Assembly (NCBI GenBank): GCA_031553035.1 | Contig: JAVBLY010000010.1 | Coordinates: forward strand, 1-61,576 | DNA length: 61,576 bases | From: JAVBLY01 sp031553035 | GTDB lineage: Bacteria > Bacillota > Clostridia > Peptostreptococcales > Anaerovoracaceae | Direction of reading: 5' to 3' | In this document: positions 43,532 through 51,399 of the stretch, one piece after another | Layout of the letters: every line of letters starts with the position of its first letter | Position numbering within the stretch: position 1 is the first letter of the stretch | The notes under the pieces: model-generated | Told to the model about the DNA's origin: nothing | The model's input: only the letters and a program-made list of their open reading frames with translations | Databases searched by the model: none | Program-made: the position numbers and the translations under genes

Positions 43532-45736
43532 TTAATTATTTGATCTGTAAATATCCGTCACGCCTTCGATGGCTCTCAGTTTTCTGAGGGCGCTCTGCAT
43601 CTGTTCGGTGTTGCCTATCTGCAGGGTCATTGTGATGTCGACTGTCCCGTCATTATTTGTCTTCAGATTCACTCCATGAATATTTACATCCATATCGAGG
43701 CAGACTCTTGAAATATCAGAAAACAATCCTCTCCTGTCTGCTGCCTTCATAAAAATGTCCGCATTATATGTTATATCAGATGTCTTGATGTCCCATTCAA
43801 CTTCGATCAGCCTTCCCTTTTCTTCTTCGGGCAGGCCTGTGATATTCGGGCAGTCGGTCCGGTGGACACTGACACCTCTTCCTTTAGTGATAAACCCTAT
43901 GATTTCATCGCCCGGCACCGGACTGCAGCATTTGGAAAGCCTGACCAGCAGGTTTTCCACGCCTTTGACACTGACATTGCTCAGTTCGCTGCTGCGCCTT
44001 GTTTTCTTTTCTTTTGACTTGTGGGCTTTCTCCGCCTCGGCAATTTCATCAGAGACCGATTTATTATGTTTCTCAAGATCTTCCTTATGCTCTTCCTCAT
44101 AAAATGAAACCAGTTGACCGATTATTTTGGATACCGGAACTCCGCCGTAGCTAAGTGCTGTATACATATCTTCCGAAGCGGGATATTTAAGATTCTTGGC
44201 TGCTTTATTTATCCATGAAATCTTGATCAGGGTCTTGGGATCATAACCTTTTCTTTTTACGGCTTTCTCAAGTATGTCTTTTCCTTTATCTACATTCTCC
44301 CCACGATCCTGTTTTTTCAGCCACTGCCTTATTTTACTCTTGGCATTGCTGGACTTGACGATTTTGAGCCAGTCAATGCTGGGACCTTTGGAGTTCTTAG
44401 ATGTTATGATATCTACGATCTGACCGTTTTCAAGTTCGTAGTCGATGGGGACCATTTTGTTGTTGACCTTTGCTCCCACACATTTGGCACCTACATCAGT
44501 ATGTATTTTAAATGCAAAATCCAGCGGTGTCGACCCTGCCGGAAGTTCCATTACATCACCTTTTGGTGTGAATACAAAGACCTGATTGGAGAAGAGATCC
44601 ATCTTAAGAGTTTCCATGAACTCTCTGGGATCGTTCATATCGTTCTGCCACTCCAGAGTCTGTCTCAGCCAGGCAAGTTTCATCTCTTCCTGATCGTCGG
44701 TGACGCCCTCTTTATATTTCCAGTGGGCGGCGATACCGTATTCAGCGACTCTGTGCATTGCCCATGTCCGAATTTGTATTTCAAAAGGCTGGCCTGTTTC
44801 ACCGGCCACAGTGGTATGCAGACTCTGATACATGTTCGGCTTGGGCATGGCTATATAATCTTTGAACCTTCTGGGAAGCGGTCTCCATAACGTATGGACT
44901 ATCCCCAGAACCGAATAGCAGTCTTTCACCGTATCCACTATGATTCTGATAGCTGTGAGGTCGAATATTTCTTCAAGGGTTTTGTTCTGATATTTCATCT
45001 TCCGGTATATACTGTAAAAATGCTTTGATCTCCCGCTGATGTCATATTCAAAGTCAAGATCGTCCAGGGCTTCTTCTATTTCACTGATGACAGAATTTAT
45101 AACAGATTCACGTTCGCCTTTTCTTACTTTGACCATATCCACAAGCTCGTAATATGCATCTTTATCAAGATATTTCAGAGCTATATCCTCAAGCTCGAAC
45201 TTGATGGTATGGATACCCAGACGATTTGCAAGAGGTGCATAGATGTCCAGCGTCTCCTGGCATTTATCTATGATCTGCTCATCGTTCATGTAATTTATTG
45301 TTCTTAGATTATGGAGCCTGTCGGCAAGTTTGATTATCAGGACTCTTATGTCCTTGGACATAGCAAGGAACATCTTCCTGAGATTTTCCGCCTGCCGTTC
45401 TTCTTTGCTTTCAAACTTCAGTGAGCCCAGCTTTGTTACACCATCCACAAGAAGAGCTACTTCCGAGCCGAACTCCTTCTTAAGTTCATCCATGCTGTAA
45501 GGAGTATCTTCAACAGAATCATGCAAAAGACCGGCGACTATAGCCCGCTCGTCCATTCCAAGATCCGCCAGTATTTTGGCGACTTCAACAGGATGCGTAA
45601 GATAGGATTCACCCGATTTTCTGAGCTGTCCTTCATGCATCTGTTCTGCTTTCCTATAAGCTTCTTCGATCAGCCCCACATCTATATTGGGATTTATCGA
45701 TAAGAGCTCTGCTATGAATTCCTCAAGCTTATCCAT
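43532..45736 (-). CDS. relA: bifunctional (p)ppGpp synthetase/hydrolase (RSH)
   Basis: This 734-residue protein has an N-terminal HD hydrolase domain (VAGLLHDSVEDTPYSMDEL), the synthetase domain (SIYRKMKYQNKTLEEIFDLTAIRI in parts; MPKPNMYQSLHTTVAG), a TGS domain (VFTPKGDVMELPAGSTPLDF), a helical/zinc-finger segment (SKCCSPVPGDEIIGFITKGRGVSVHRTDCPN in parts) and a C-terminal ACT domain. Both active sites look intact, so it should make and break the stringent alarmone. It starts 7 bp after secDF. Confidence 0.96.
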   Translation of the reverse strand: MDKLEEFIAELLSINPNIDVGLIEEAYRKAEQMHEGQLRKSGESYLTHPVEVAKILADLGMDERAIVAGLLHDSVEDTPYSMDELKKEFGSEVALLVDGVTKLGSLKFESKEERQAENLRKMFLAMSKDIRVLIIKLADRLHNLRTINYMNDEQIIDKCQETLDIYAPLANRLGIHTIKFELEDIALKYLDKDAYYELVDMVKVRKGERESVINSVISEIEEALDDLDFEYDISGRSKHFYSIYRKMKYQNKTLEEIFDLTAIRIIVDTVKDCYSVLGIVHTLWRPLPRRFKDYIAMPKPNMYQSLHTTVAGETGQPFEIQIRTWAMHRVAEYGIAAHWKYKEGVTDDQEEMKLAWLRQTLEWQNDMNDPREFMETLKMDLFSNQVFVFTPKGDVMELPAGSTPLDFAFKIHTDVGAKCVGAKVNNKMVPIDYELENGQIVDIITSKNSKGPSIDWLKIVKSSNAKSKIRQWLKKQDRGENVDKGKDILEKAVKRKGYDPKTLIKISWINKAAKNLKYPASEDMYTALSYGGVPVSKIIGQLVSFYEEEHKEDLEKHNKSVSDEIAEAEKAHKSKEKKTRRSSELSNVSVKGVENLLVRLSKCCSPVPGDEIIGFITKGRGVSVHRTDCPNITGLPEEEKGRLIEVEWDIKTSDITYNADIFMKAADRRGLFSDISRVCLDMDVNIHGVNLKTNNDGTVDITMTLQIGNTEQMQSALRKLRAIEGVTDIYRSNN

Positions 45737-45743
45737 GGGTGCC

Positions 45744-48002
45744 TTAAACTACGGCGCCGTCTCCTTTCCCTTTGCTCTTATCTTTTTTATTGCTTTTTTT
45801 CGATTTTGAACCCTTTCCGCTGCCTTTGCTTTTTCCTTTGTCGATATATTTTCGCTTGCCTGTAATCTGACAAAGTTCATAATACACAGGGCTGCAGATG
45901 AATATGGATGATGCTGCGCCTGCGATAATACCGATCAAAAGCGGAATGGCAAACTGCCTTATTGCTTCCCCGCCCCATATGATCAAAGGAATCATTACCA
46001 GTATAGTGGTGGCAGACGTGGTCAGCGACCTTATCAGAGTCTGATTTACACTTAAATCGATAAGCGGCTCCAGATCCTTTTTCCTCTTTAATTTCAAATT
46101 TTCCCGTATTCTGTCAAATATTACTATTGTGTCATTTATAGAATAACCTACCACTGTGAGCAGACCGGCGATAAACGGATTGTTGATGGTGAAACTGAAC
46201 AGCCCGTAAAATGCCAGCATTATCAAAACGTCATGGGCGGTACCCACAATTGCGGACACTCCGAATTTCCATTCAAACCTTATTATTATATATATCAGCA
46301 TTCCTACGGCAGCAAACAAAATTGCCTTTATGGCATTTTGCGTCAGCATCTCCCCTACCGACGGTCCGAATTGTTCAAATGACAGAAGTGACTTATCTGT
46401 TATGTCGAATTCTTTTTTCATGTCATTCATCAGAGCAGTTCGTTCATTGGTTTTGATCGACTCGGTTGTTTTGATGGAGACATTCTCGTTGTCATCACCG
46501 TAGTTGGTGATTTCCGCGTCATCGATGCCGTGTTTTTTAAGTACATTATTAATATCGGTTGTGCTGACTTTTTTGCCCATGTCAAGTTCAACTCTGGTAC
46601 CGCCTGTAAAGTCGATACCCATATTGAAACCTTTTATAAAACCTACTCCCAGACCTACGACTATGATTATTACTGTAACTATATAGTAAATTTTTCTGTG
46701 TTTGATGTAATGGAATTCGTGTTTCATGCCGCTTTCAGTCTGAATCTTGGTATTGATGCCTATCATCTTGTTTGTACTGAAACGTTTGGATTCAGCAAGC
46801 AATATAACGAACAGATGCGTGACCAATACTGCAGTGATCAAACTGACAAGAATACCGATGATCAGTGTAAATGCGAATCCTTTTACAGGACCGGTACCGA
46901 ACATGTACAGTACTATCCCAGCTATGAATGTGGTTACATGTGAGTCTATTACCGTAGCCATTGCACGTTTGAATCCCGAGTGCACTGCCACTCTGATAGA
47001 CTTGCCGTTTCGAACCTCTTCTTTGATCCTTGCAAAAATAATGACGTTGGCATCCACTGCCATACCGATGGACAGTATAATACCCGCTATACCCGGCAAT
47101 GTAAGCACCGCTCCGAACAATACCAGTATCCACATAACTATGGGTATATACAAAAGTAAAGCTATACTCGCAATAAAACCAAGTGCTCTGTACATAGTCA
47201 GCATCAGGATGAAGATAGCAACAACACCTATTGCACCGGCCATGATGCTGTTCTTCAGTGCATCCAATCCTAATGTAGCCCCTACCTGTGAAGATTCTAC
47301 TTCCACTAGATCTACAGGCAGTGCACCGGCACTGATGAGCAGCGACAGCTCCATAGCTTCTTCTTCAGTGAAACCGCCGGAGATTATAGCGTCCCCGCCG
47401 GATATTCCTTCATCAGCAGTTGGCGACGAGATGACTTCATCGTCAAGAGCAATAACTATACTGTTGTTTTGTGCTCCTTGTATAGTTGACGTTACTCCGC
47501 CCGATGCGGCAAGTGATGTGGCCTCATAAAATGCATCGGCACCTTCGCCGTCGAATTTGAGAGTAACAGCATATCCGCCGTCTTCAGCAGTCTGCACTCC
47601 CGATTTCTTGACATTGCTTCCGTCCAGGACCGGGCTGCCGTCCGCCATCATGAATTGAAGCTGTGCGGTTTTTCCTATTGTATCCACTGCTTCCTGCGGA
47701 TTATCGACACCGGGCAGCTCAACTCTGATCTTATTATCACCTTCAATGGTTACAACAGGCTCAGAAAGTCCCATCTGATTTACTCTGTTCTCGATTACAG
47801 CCTGAGTCTGGTTCATGAGATCCTGAAGTTCCTTGTCCTTTTTGTCAGTCTGTGCTTCCATGACAACATAAACCCCTCCTGAAAGATCCAGGCCTAATTT
47901 GATACGGTCCTTTATCGGTCCTATACCTCCAAGGTCAGTCAGGGTAATCACCCAGGAAAATATCATTACTATTACTATTAATATTGCTGCTGCTTTCTTC
48001 AT
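45744..48002 (-). CDS. secDF: SecDF fusion, protein export membrane subunit
   Basis: This 752-residue fusion has SecD in the N-terminal part (LGLDLSGGVYVVMEA, GTVGKTAQLQFMMADG-like, then spans from about residue 255) and SecF in the C-terminal part (FNMGIDFTGGTRVELDMG, VGYSINDTIVIFDRIREN). SecD and SecF often are separate genes in Clostridia; Bacillus also has a fusion. It uses the proton gradient to pull exported proteins through SecYEG. The C-terminus is a Lys/Ser/Gly-rich cytosolic tail of about 40 residues. It starts at ATG 48002 with GAAGGTGG, and a promoter lies upstream. Confidence 0.95.
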   Translation of the reverse strand: MKKAAAILIVIVMIFSWVITLTDLGGIGPIKDRIKLGLDLSGGVYVVMEAQTDKKDKELQDLMNQTQAVIENRVNQMGLSEPVVTIEGDNKIRVELPGVDNPQEAVDTIGKTAQLQFMMADGSPVLDGSNVKKSGVQTAEDGGYAVTLKFDGEGADAFYEATSLAASGGVTSTIQGAQNNSIVIALDDEVISSPTADEGISGGDAIISGGFTEEEAMELSLLISAGALPVDLVEVESSQVGATLGLDALKNSIMAGAIGVVAIFILMLTMYRALGFIASIALLLYIPIVMWILVLFGAVLTLPGIAGIILSIGMAVDANVIIFARIKEEVRNGKSIRVAVHSGFKRAMATVIDSHVTTFIAGIVLYMFGTGPVKGFAFTLIIGILVSLITAVLVTHLFVILLAESKRFSTNKMIGINTKIQTESGMKHEFHYIKHRKIYYIVTVIIIVVGLGVGFIKGFNMGIDFTGGTRVELDMGKKVSTTDINNVLKKHGIDDAEITNYGDDNENVSIKTTESIKTNERTALMNDMKKEFDITDKSLLSFEQFGPSVGEMLTQNAIKAILFAAVGMLIYIIIRFEWKFGVSAIVGTAHDVLIMLAFYGLFSFTINNPFIAGLLTVVGYSINDTIVIFDRIRENLKLKRKKDLEPLIDLSVNQTLIRSLTTSATTILVMIPLIIWGGEAIRQFAIPLLIGIIAGAASSIFICSPVYYELCQITGKRKYIDKGKSKGSGKGSKSKKSNKKDKSKGKGDGAVV

Positions 48003-48073
48003 AATTATCCACCTTCGTAAAAATATATTTTTTATTGTCTACATCATATAGACTGCAAAATAAACTACCCCTA

Positions 48074-48102
48074 ATTGTACTACTTTCTGCTCTTTTCTTC
48101 AA
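48074..48102 (-). promoter_or_regulatory. sigma-A-like promoter of the secDF-relA block
   Basis: On the minus strand TTGAAG (48097-48102) and TACAAT (48074-48079) are 17 bp apart, about 70 bp before the secDF ATG. A terminator lies just upstream (48130-48162), so this promoter likely starts the long housekeeping transcript. Confidence 0.65.
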
Positions 48103-48129
48103 GAAAAAATATATCGAAATGTGTTGAAA

Positions 48130-48162
48130 AATAAAGAAAACTGCTCTTAGAAAAGAGCAGTT
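48130..48162 (-). terminator. intrinsic terminator after the GGDEF-like gene
   Basis: On the minus strand AACTGCTCTT and AAGAGCAGTT form a perfect 10-bp stem with a 4-base loop, followed by TTCTTTATTTTTC. It ends the yajC/GGDEF-like transcript before the secDF promoter. Confidence 0.9.
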
Positions 48163-48203
48163 CCACATTCATTTATTTTGTATCCGTCAATTGATATTCT
48201 TTG

Positions 48204-48683
48204 TCACTCTTTTTTTAAGTCTCTACCGAACGGATCATCATGATCCGGAGTTTTTATTGGTTCAAGCTGGGTTTCAATACTGACACCATTTCCAAGTTCA
48301 TCGACGATCCTGCTTATAAGCCTTTCAAGAACTCTTTCAGCATCTTGCATACTTAAATTTGAAAGCATGATCAGGTATTGAGAAGTATCAAATCCGGTGA
48401 CCACATCGTCTCTTCTCAGTGAAGATGCCAAAGTAGCTCCGACTCTGTTGAAAAGAAGTTTTTTCTCTTCAGGTGTAGCCTGTCCGCCGCCTGCAAAACC
48501 ACTGACTTTGATCATTCCGACAACTATGTGTTTTTCCTGTCTTATCGATGCTCTGGCATTCAGCTGGTAAATAGACTTAAATGTGTTATAGTCACAAACC
48601 ATAGCGCCCGATGGGACATTGTCCTCGGGCAGGTCTTTGGCATAATCTTTGATTATCTGATCGATATCTGTAAAATCTGTCAT
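48204..48683 (-). CDS. degenerate GGDEF-like domain protein
   Basis: This 159-residue protein starts with AGGGAG upstream. Residues about 45-130 follow the pattern of a GGDEF (nucleotide cyclase) domain: a beta strand HIVVGMIKVSGF where the metal Asp strand would be, LLFNRVGATLASSLRRDDVV, then GFDTSQYLIMLSNLSMQDAERVLERL. The GGDEF loop itself is replaced by GFDTSQY, so no c-di-GMP synthesis is expected; it may bind a ligand or a partner. The assignment rests on pattern only. It follows yajC by 24 bp and is probably cotranscribed. Confidence 0.5.
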   Translation of the reverse strand: MTDFTDIDQIIKDYAKDLPEDNVPSGAMVCDYNTFKSIYQLNARASIRQEKHIVVGMIKVSGFAGGGQATPEEKKLLFNRVGATLASSLRRDDVVTGFDTSQYLIMLSNLSMQDAERVLERLISRIVDELGNGVSIETQLEPIKTPDHDDPFGRDLKKE

Positions 48684-48707
48684 AATTCTCCCTGACTGGG
48701 TCTCTAA

Positions 48708-49148
48708 TTATTCTTCAGATTTTCCCATCTTCTTGGGTTTAGCAGATTTCTTTTCTTCGGCCGCCTCTTCAGCATCATCTTCCGAATCATCATCAGCCGA
48801 CGCTTTAGTCATTTTCTTGGGAATCGCCTTTTTCTTAGGAGCTTCCTCTTCATCATCAGACGCCTTTGTTACCGGTTCGTCGCTGGGGTTCTCAACTTTT
48901 GATATTGCCCATCTCATGATTTCAAATTTAGTCTTATCGTTACCTACCTGTATGGTAAGGACTTCGTCTTTTGTCTTGACGATCTTTCCCCTTAAACCAC
49001 CTATCGTTACCACTTCATCTCCAACCTTTACGGCATTCCTCATCGCGGTAACTTGCTTTTCCCTTTTCTTCTGCGGCCTAATCAATAGGAAGTACATAAT
49101 TACAACCAAAAGCACTAAGGGCAGTATCATCGTTATACTACTTGACAT
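48708..49148 (-). CDS. yajC: preprotein translocase subunit YajC
   Basis: This 146-residue protein starts at ATG 49148 with AAGGAGG; the longer frame lacks a site. It has one N-terminal span (ITMILPLVLLVVIMYFLLIRPQKKREKQ, in parts) and the YajC core GDEVVTIGGLRGKIVKTKDE. YajC assists the SecDF complex encoded downstream, though a terminator separates them. Residues about 95-146 form an unusual Lys/Asp/Glu/Ala low-complexity tail not found in short YajC proteins. Confidence 0.93.
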   Translation of the reverse strand: MSSSITMILPLVLLVVIMYFLLIRPQKKREKQVTAMRNAVKVGDEVVTIGGLRGKIVKTKDEVLTIQVGNDKTKFEIMRWAISKVENPSDEPVTKASDDEEEAPKKKAIPKKMTKASADDDSEDDAEEAAEEKKSAKPKKMGKSEE

Positions 49149-49241
49149 TTCAATTCCTCCTTGTTTTAAAGTTCCAAAGACCATTATACATTACAATCAT
49201 AATTTTGCAAACAAATAAGGTACAAAAATAAATTATTTTCC

Positions 49242-49270
49242 TTGAAATAAAAAGCCCTCTATGCTATTAT
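49242..49270 (+). promoter_or_regulatory. sigma-A-like promoter of the tRNA-Leu pair
   Basis: TTGAAA (49242-49247) and TATTAT (49265-49270) are 17 bp apart, and the -10 is preceded by TGC. The leader contains a 7-bp inverted repeat TGAGTCG/CGACTCA (49280-49309). The first tRNA starts 43 bases after the -10. Confidence 0.65.
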
Positions 49271-49312
49271 AATTCTTGTTGAGTCGGCATGACGAAACTT
49301 AACGACTCACGT

Positions 49313-49399
49313 GCCGGCGTGATGGAATTGGCAGACGTGCTGGATTCAAAATCCAGTGGTGGCAACACCGTATCGGTTCGACCCCGATCGCCGGCACCA
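49313..49399 (+). tRNA. tRNA-Leu (anticodon CAA)
   Basis: The acceptor stem GCCGGCG pairs with CGCCGGC, discriminator A, and CCA is encoded. The anticodon arm CTGGA-TTCAAAA-TCCAG gives CAA. A long variable arm typical of class II tRNA-Leu and the T-arm CGGTTCGACCCCG are present. It decodes UUG. Confidence 0.97.
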
Positions 49400-49411
49400 A
49401 TTTAAAAATTT

Positions 49412-49496
49412 GCGGATGTGGCGGAATTGGCAGACGCGCACGGTTGAGGGCCGTGTGTCGCGAGACGTGTGGGTTCAAGTCCCACCATCCGCACCA
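49412..49496 (+). tRNA. tRNA-Leu (anticodon GAG)
   Basis: The acceptor stem GCGGATG pairs with CATCCGC, with encoded CCA. The anticodon arm CACGG-TTGAGGG-CCGTG gives GAG. The variable arm and T-arm (GTGGGTTCAAGTCCCAC) are normal. It lies 12 bp after the first tRNA-Leu and decodes CUC/CUU. Confidence 0.97.
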
Positions 49497-49502
49497 CTGG
49501 CT

Positions 49503-49533
49503 AAGGGAGTTGCTTTTGAGCAGCTCCCTTTTG
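49503..49533 (+). terminator. intrinsic terminator of the tRNA transcript
   Basis: AAGGGAGTTGC pairs with GCAGCTCCCTT (11 bp including one G-T) around a TTTTGA loop, followed by a short TTTTG. It lies 6 bp after the second tRNA. Confidence 0.8.
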
Positions 49534-49865
49534 CATTTGTATGTTAATGTGAGACTTGAACCCGGGAGGGCTTGTAGCGTTAAGCAAACTCTCTTGGAGA
49601 GTTTGTAGCGAACAAGGTTAAAGGCTTCTGCTTAAGCCGCATAACGGCAAGCTTTTCGCAGAAAAGGTTGCCAAGTACCACTCCCTGATGATCATAATTC
49701 TGAGCGGCCTAATATCAATCATAGTATTTTAGATACATAAAGTATTTACCTTAAATACATGGCGAGAAGTCGGGACCTTCCACTCTGCCCTTGCCTTCTG
49801 TAAAAAAGAACAGACCCGATGGTGAAAAATCTGTGTAATGTACGATTTAGAGTCTGCAATTTGTG
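49534..49865. other. structured non-coding stretch downstream of the tRNAs
   Basis: No gene is called here. An inverted copy of the tRNA-Leu(GAG) T-arm sequence (14 of 15 bases) lies at 49549-49563. A perfect 9-bp hairpin CAAACTCTC/GAGAGTTTG lies at 49585-49605, and a larger imperfect hairpin around 49615-49665 contains TTCTGC/GCAGAA and GCCG/CGGC. Overlapping minus-strand frames (49729-49980) exist but mirror the repeats and have no domain. The stretch could be an old integration scar or a small RNA. Confidence 0.4.
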
Positions 49866-49939
49866 CATTACGAAGTTTTTTTGCCAAAGTAATACATTGA
49901 TTTGGGTTTTTGCGTACATTATGGAGTTTTTTTGCCAAA
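49866..49939 (+). repeat. two direct 23-bp repeats, 51 bp apart
   Basis: CATTA(CG/TG)(A/G)AG followed by TTTTTTTGCCAAA occurs at 49866-49888 and 49917-49939. A partial related piece (GTGTAATGTACG) lies just upstream. They precede the nuclease gene promoter and could be operator sites. Confidence 0.75.
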
Positions 49940-49967
49940 ACACAACGTATTTTCTGCAAACCACTAT

Positions 49968-49997
49968 TTGCAGTTACCATATTTTACCATTTATAGT
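49968..49997 (+). promoter_or_regulatory. promoter of the nuclease gene, probably leaderless
   Basis: TTGCAG (49968-49973) and TATAGT (49992-49997) are 18 bp apart. The ATG at 50009 comes only 11 bases after the -10 and has no ribosome site, which suggests a leaderless transcript. Confidence 0.45.
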
Positions 49998-50008
49998 ATT
50001 ATATAAAT

Positions 50009-50881
50009 ATGAAAGAATATTTAAGCCACTACAGTGCTGCACTCAAATGGAACATTCCTAATATGGATCAAATTTTTGGTTTGCATCTGATTGACAAACG
50101 TCGCAGCGGTCAAATCATTGATATTACTGTGTCTGCTGCGAACATTAGGTGTAGGGAAAAAGGATATATATCGCATACTTGTACGTTGCCTCTACCACGT
50201 GGTTCGGTATTAAAACGACATGGACTTCACATTGCATCGCCGGAATTGTTATTCCTTGAACTGGCGCGTGAGCTTGATATACACCATTTGATTTTTCTTG
50301 GTTTGCAAATGTGTTCTCATCCACCGGGTAAACCTTCCAAAGCAATAACTTCAAAACGGAAACTTTCTTCTTTTATAGAAAAAGTGTCGGGTCACAATGG
50401 TTTACCGAAAGCAGAGCGAGCTGTTAAATATATAATGGATGGATCGGCTTCGATTATGGAATCGATAACTTTTATGATTTTGACATTGCCAAACGCACTT
50501 GGAGGTTACGGTCTGAAAGGTGCGTGTTTTAACTATAAGATATTGTTAAAACATGAAACTAATCGGCCGCATAATCAGAGGTATCGTTTCCTTGATTTAT
50601 ACTACCCAAAATCGAAACAGTCAGTTGAGTACGACAGTTTTAAGCATCATAACAGCCCGCAGGCACAAGCAAAGGATTTGATCAGAGAGATTGAACTGGA
50701 GCGGAATAAGGTTGATGTTCTGCGTTTCAGTACTTATCAATTATATAATGAAAGTGAATGTGAAAAATTTGCGCTAAACCTTGCATCTCGTCTCGGAAAA
50801 CGAATTCGGATCAGTTCGGCTAAGTTTTTCGAAGCACATAAAACAATTCGAAGTTTATTGCCTGCAAAACCACATATTTGA
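50009..50881 (+). CDS. standalone DUF559/Vsr-like endonuclease-fold protein
   Basis: This 290-residue protein's C-terminal domain (about 185-275) follows the DUF559/Vsr endonuclease pattern: RFLDLYYPKSKQSVEYDSFKHH (Asp, then Glu-x-Asp, then His pair), then AKDLIREIELERNKVDVLRFST. The middle has ASPELLFLELARELD and DGSASIMESITFMILTLPNALGGYGL, a module seen in actinobacterial and some Clostridia proteins annotated as DUF559 or AbiEi-associated. The ATG has no ribosome site and a -10 element close by. A DNA nuclease role is inferred from the fold. It lies just after two tRNA-Leu genes, a common site for inserted DNA. A truncated paralog is at 55380. Confidence 0.7.
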   Translation: MKEYLSHYSAALKWNIPNMDQIFGLHLIDKRRSGQIIDITVSAANIRCREKGYISHTCTLPLPRGSVLKRHGLHIASPELLFLELARELDIHHLIFLGLQMCSHPPGKPSKAITSKRKLSSFIEKVSGHNGLPKAERAVKYIMDGSASIMESITFMILTLPNALGGYGLKGACFNYKILLKHETNRPHNQRYRFLDLYYPKSKQSVEYDSFKHHNSPQAQAKDLIREIELERNKVDVLRFSTYQLYNESECEKFALNLASRLGKRIRISSAKFFEAHKTIRSLLPAKPHI

Positions 50882-50997
50882 GGTGCCAATTCAAAATATC
50901 ATTCGCAATCCCCAGAATTCTCGCTTTTTGCGTCTTTATAAAATCTACGGAGCTCATTAATCCCCTCCAATACTATAATTATATTTGTCTGTTATTA

Positions 50998-51165
50998 TCA
51001 GGTATATATGTTTAGTTTGTCAGCCAATTGTTTATATACTCTTAGTTTTAATTGAGCAGTTACAAATAATATAATACCTGTACCAATACTAAATACACCG
51101 ACTGCAGCAAAATCCGGCTGGTTTGCAAAATACCACCATAACGATTCTTCAAAAATATTTATCAT
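50998..51165 (-). CDS. small single-span membrane protein, 55 residues
   Basis: This short frame starts at ATG 51165 and ends TGA at 50998. It encodes MINIFEESLWWYFANQ, a hydrophobic segment VGVFSIGTGIILFVTAQ and a basic tail KLRVYKQLADKL. The composition is like a small membrane protein. The ribosome site is weak (AGGTCA). The same frame continues after three stops as another open stretch with a GGAGGGG site, which may mean a decayed longer gene. The function is unknown. Confidence 0.35.
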   Translation of the reverse strand: MINIFEESLWWYFANQPDFAAVGVFSIGTGIILFVTAQLKLRVYKQLADKLNIYT

Positions 51166-51325
51166 AAAAATAAAATGACCTGACCATCATGCAAACTGAA
51201 AAATATCAAAACACTGAGGATTACGGAACAGTGGCGGACTGTTTCGCTGAGGAAGGTCCAAGCCTGTCGCGCAGGTTTAGATCGGCATTCTTCTGTCTTA
51301 GTTACTTAAGTTCTGCCTGCATTAA
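51166..51325 (+). other. intergenic stretch with hairpins, possible small RNA
   Basis: The hairpins ACAGT/ACTGT near 51230 and AAGCCTG/CAGGTTT near 51262-51281 precede the strong stem at 51326. A 68-codon plus frame (51189-51395) runs through the terminator and is not convincing. This may be a short structured RNA or just the 3' end of other transcripts. Confidence 0.2.
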
Positions 51326-51355
51326 GGGGGTCCGGATTATTCCGGACCCCCCTTT
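51326..51355. terminator. strong hairpin, bidirectional terminator candidate
   Basis: GGGGGTCCGGA pairs perfectly with TCCGGACCCCC around a TTAT loop, followed on the plus strand by CTTTAAAT. On the minus strand it lies about 45 bp past the stop of the large InlB-repeat gene. The U-tract is short on both sides. Confidence 0.7.
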
Positions 51356-51399
51356 AAATATTATCTGGAAGTTATTATTGAAATCAGGTTACTGAATTA

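Noticed and set aside
49729..49980. Two overlapping minus-strand frames with a repeated LAKKL(H/R)N pattern
   Set aside because: The pattern comes from the 51-bp DNA repeats and both frames show it. There is no ribosome site, and a promoter for the opposite strand lies inside.
51226..51285. RNase P or SRP RNA-like piece (GAGGAAGGTCC)
   Set aside because: Only a short stretch resembles RNase P RNA. The other conserved parts are missing and the region is too short.
51189..51395. 68-codon plus-strand frame before the InlB-repeat gene end
   Set aside because: It runs through a strong hairpin terminator and into the end of the opposite gene, and has no known domain or strong ribosome site.
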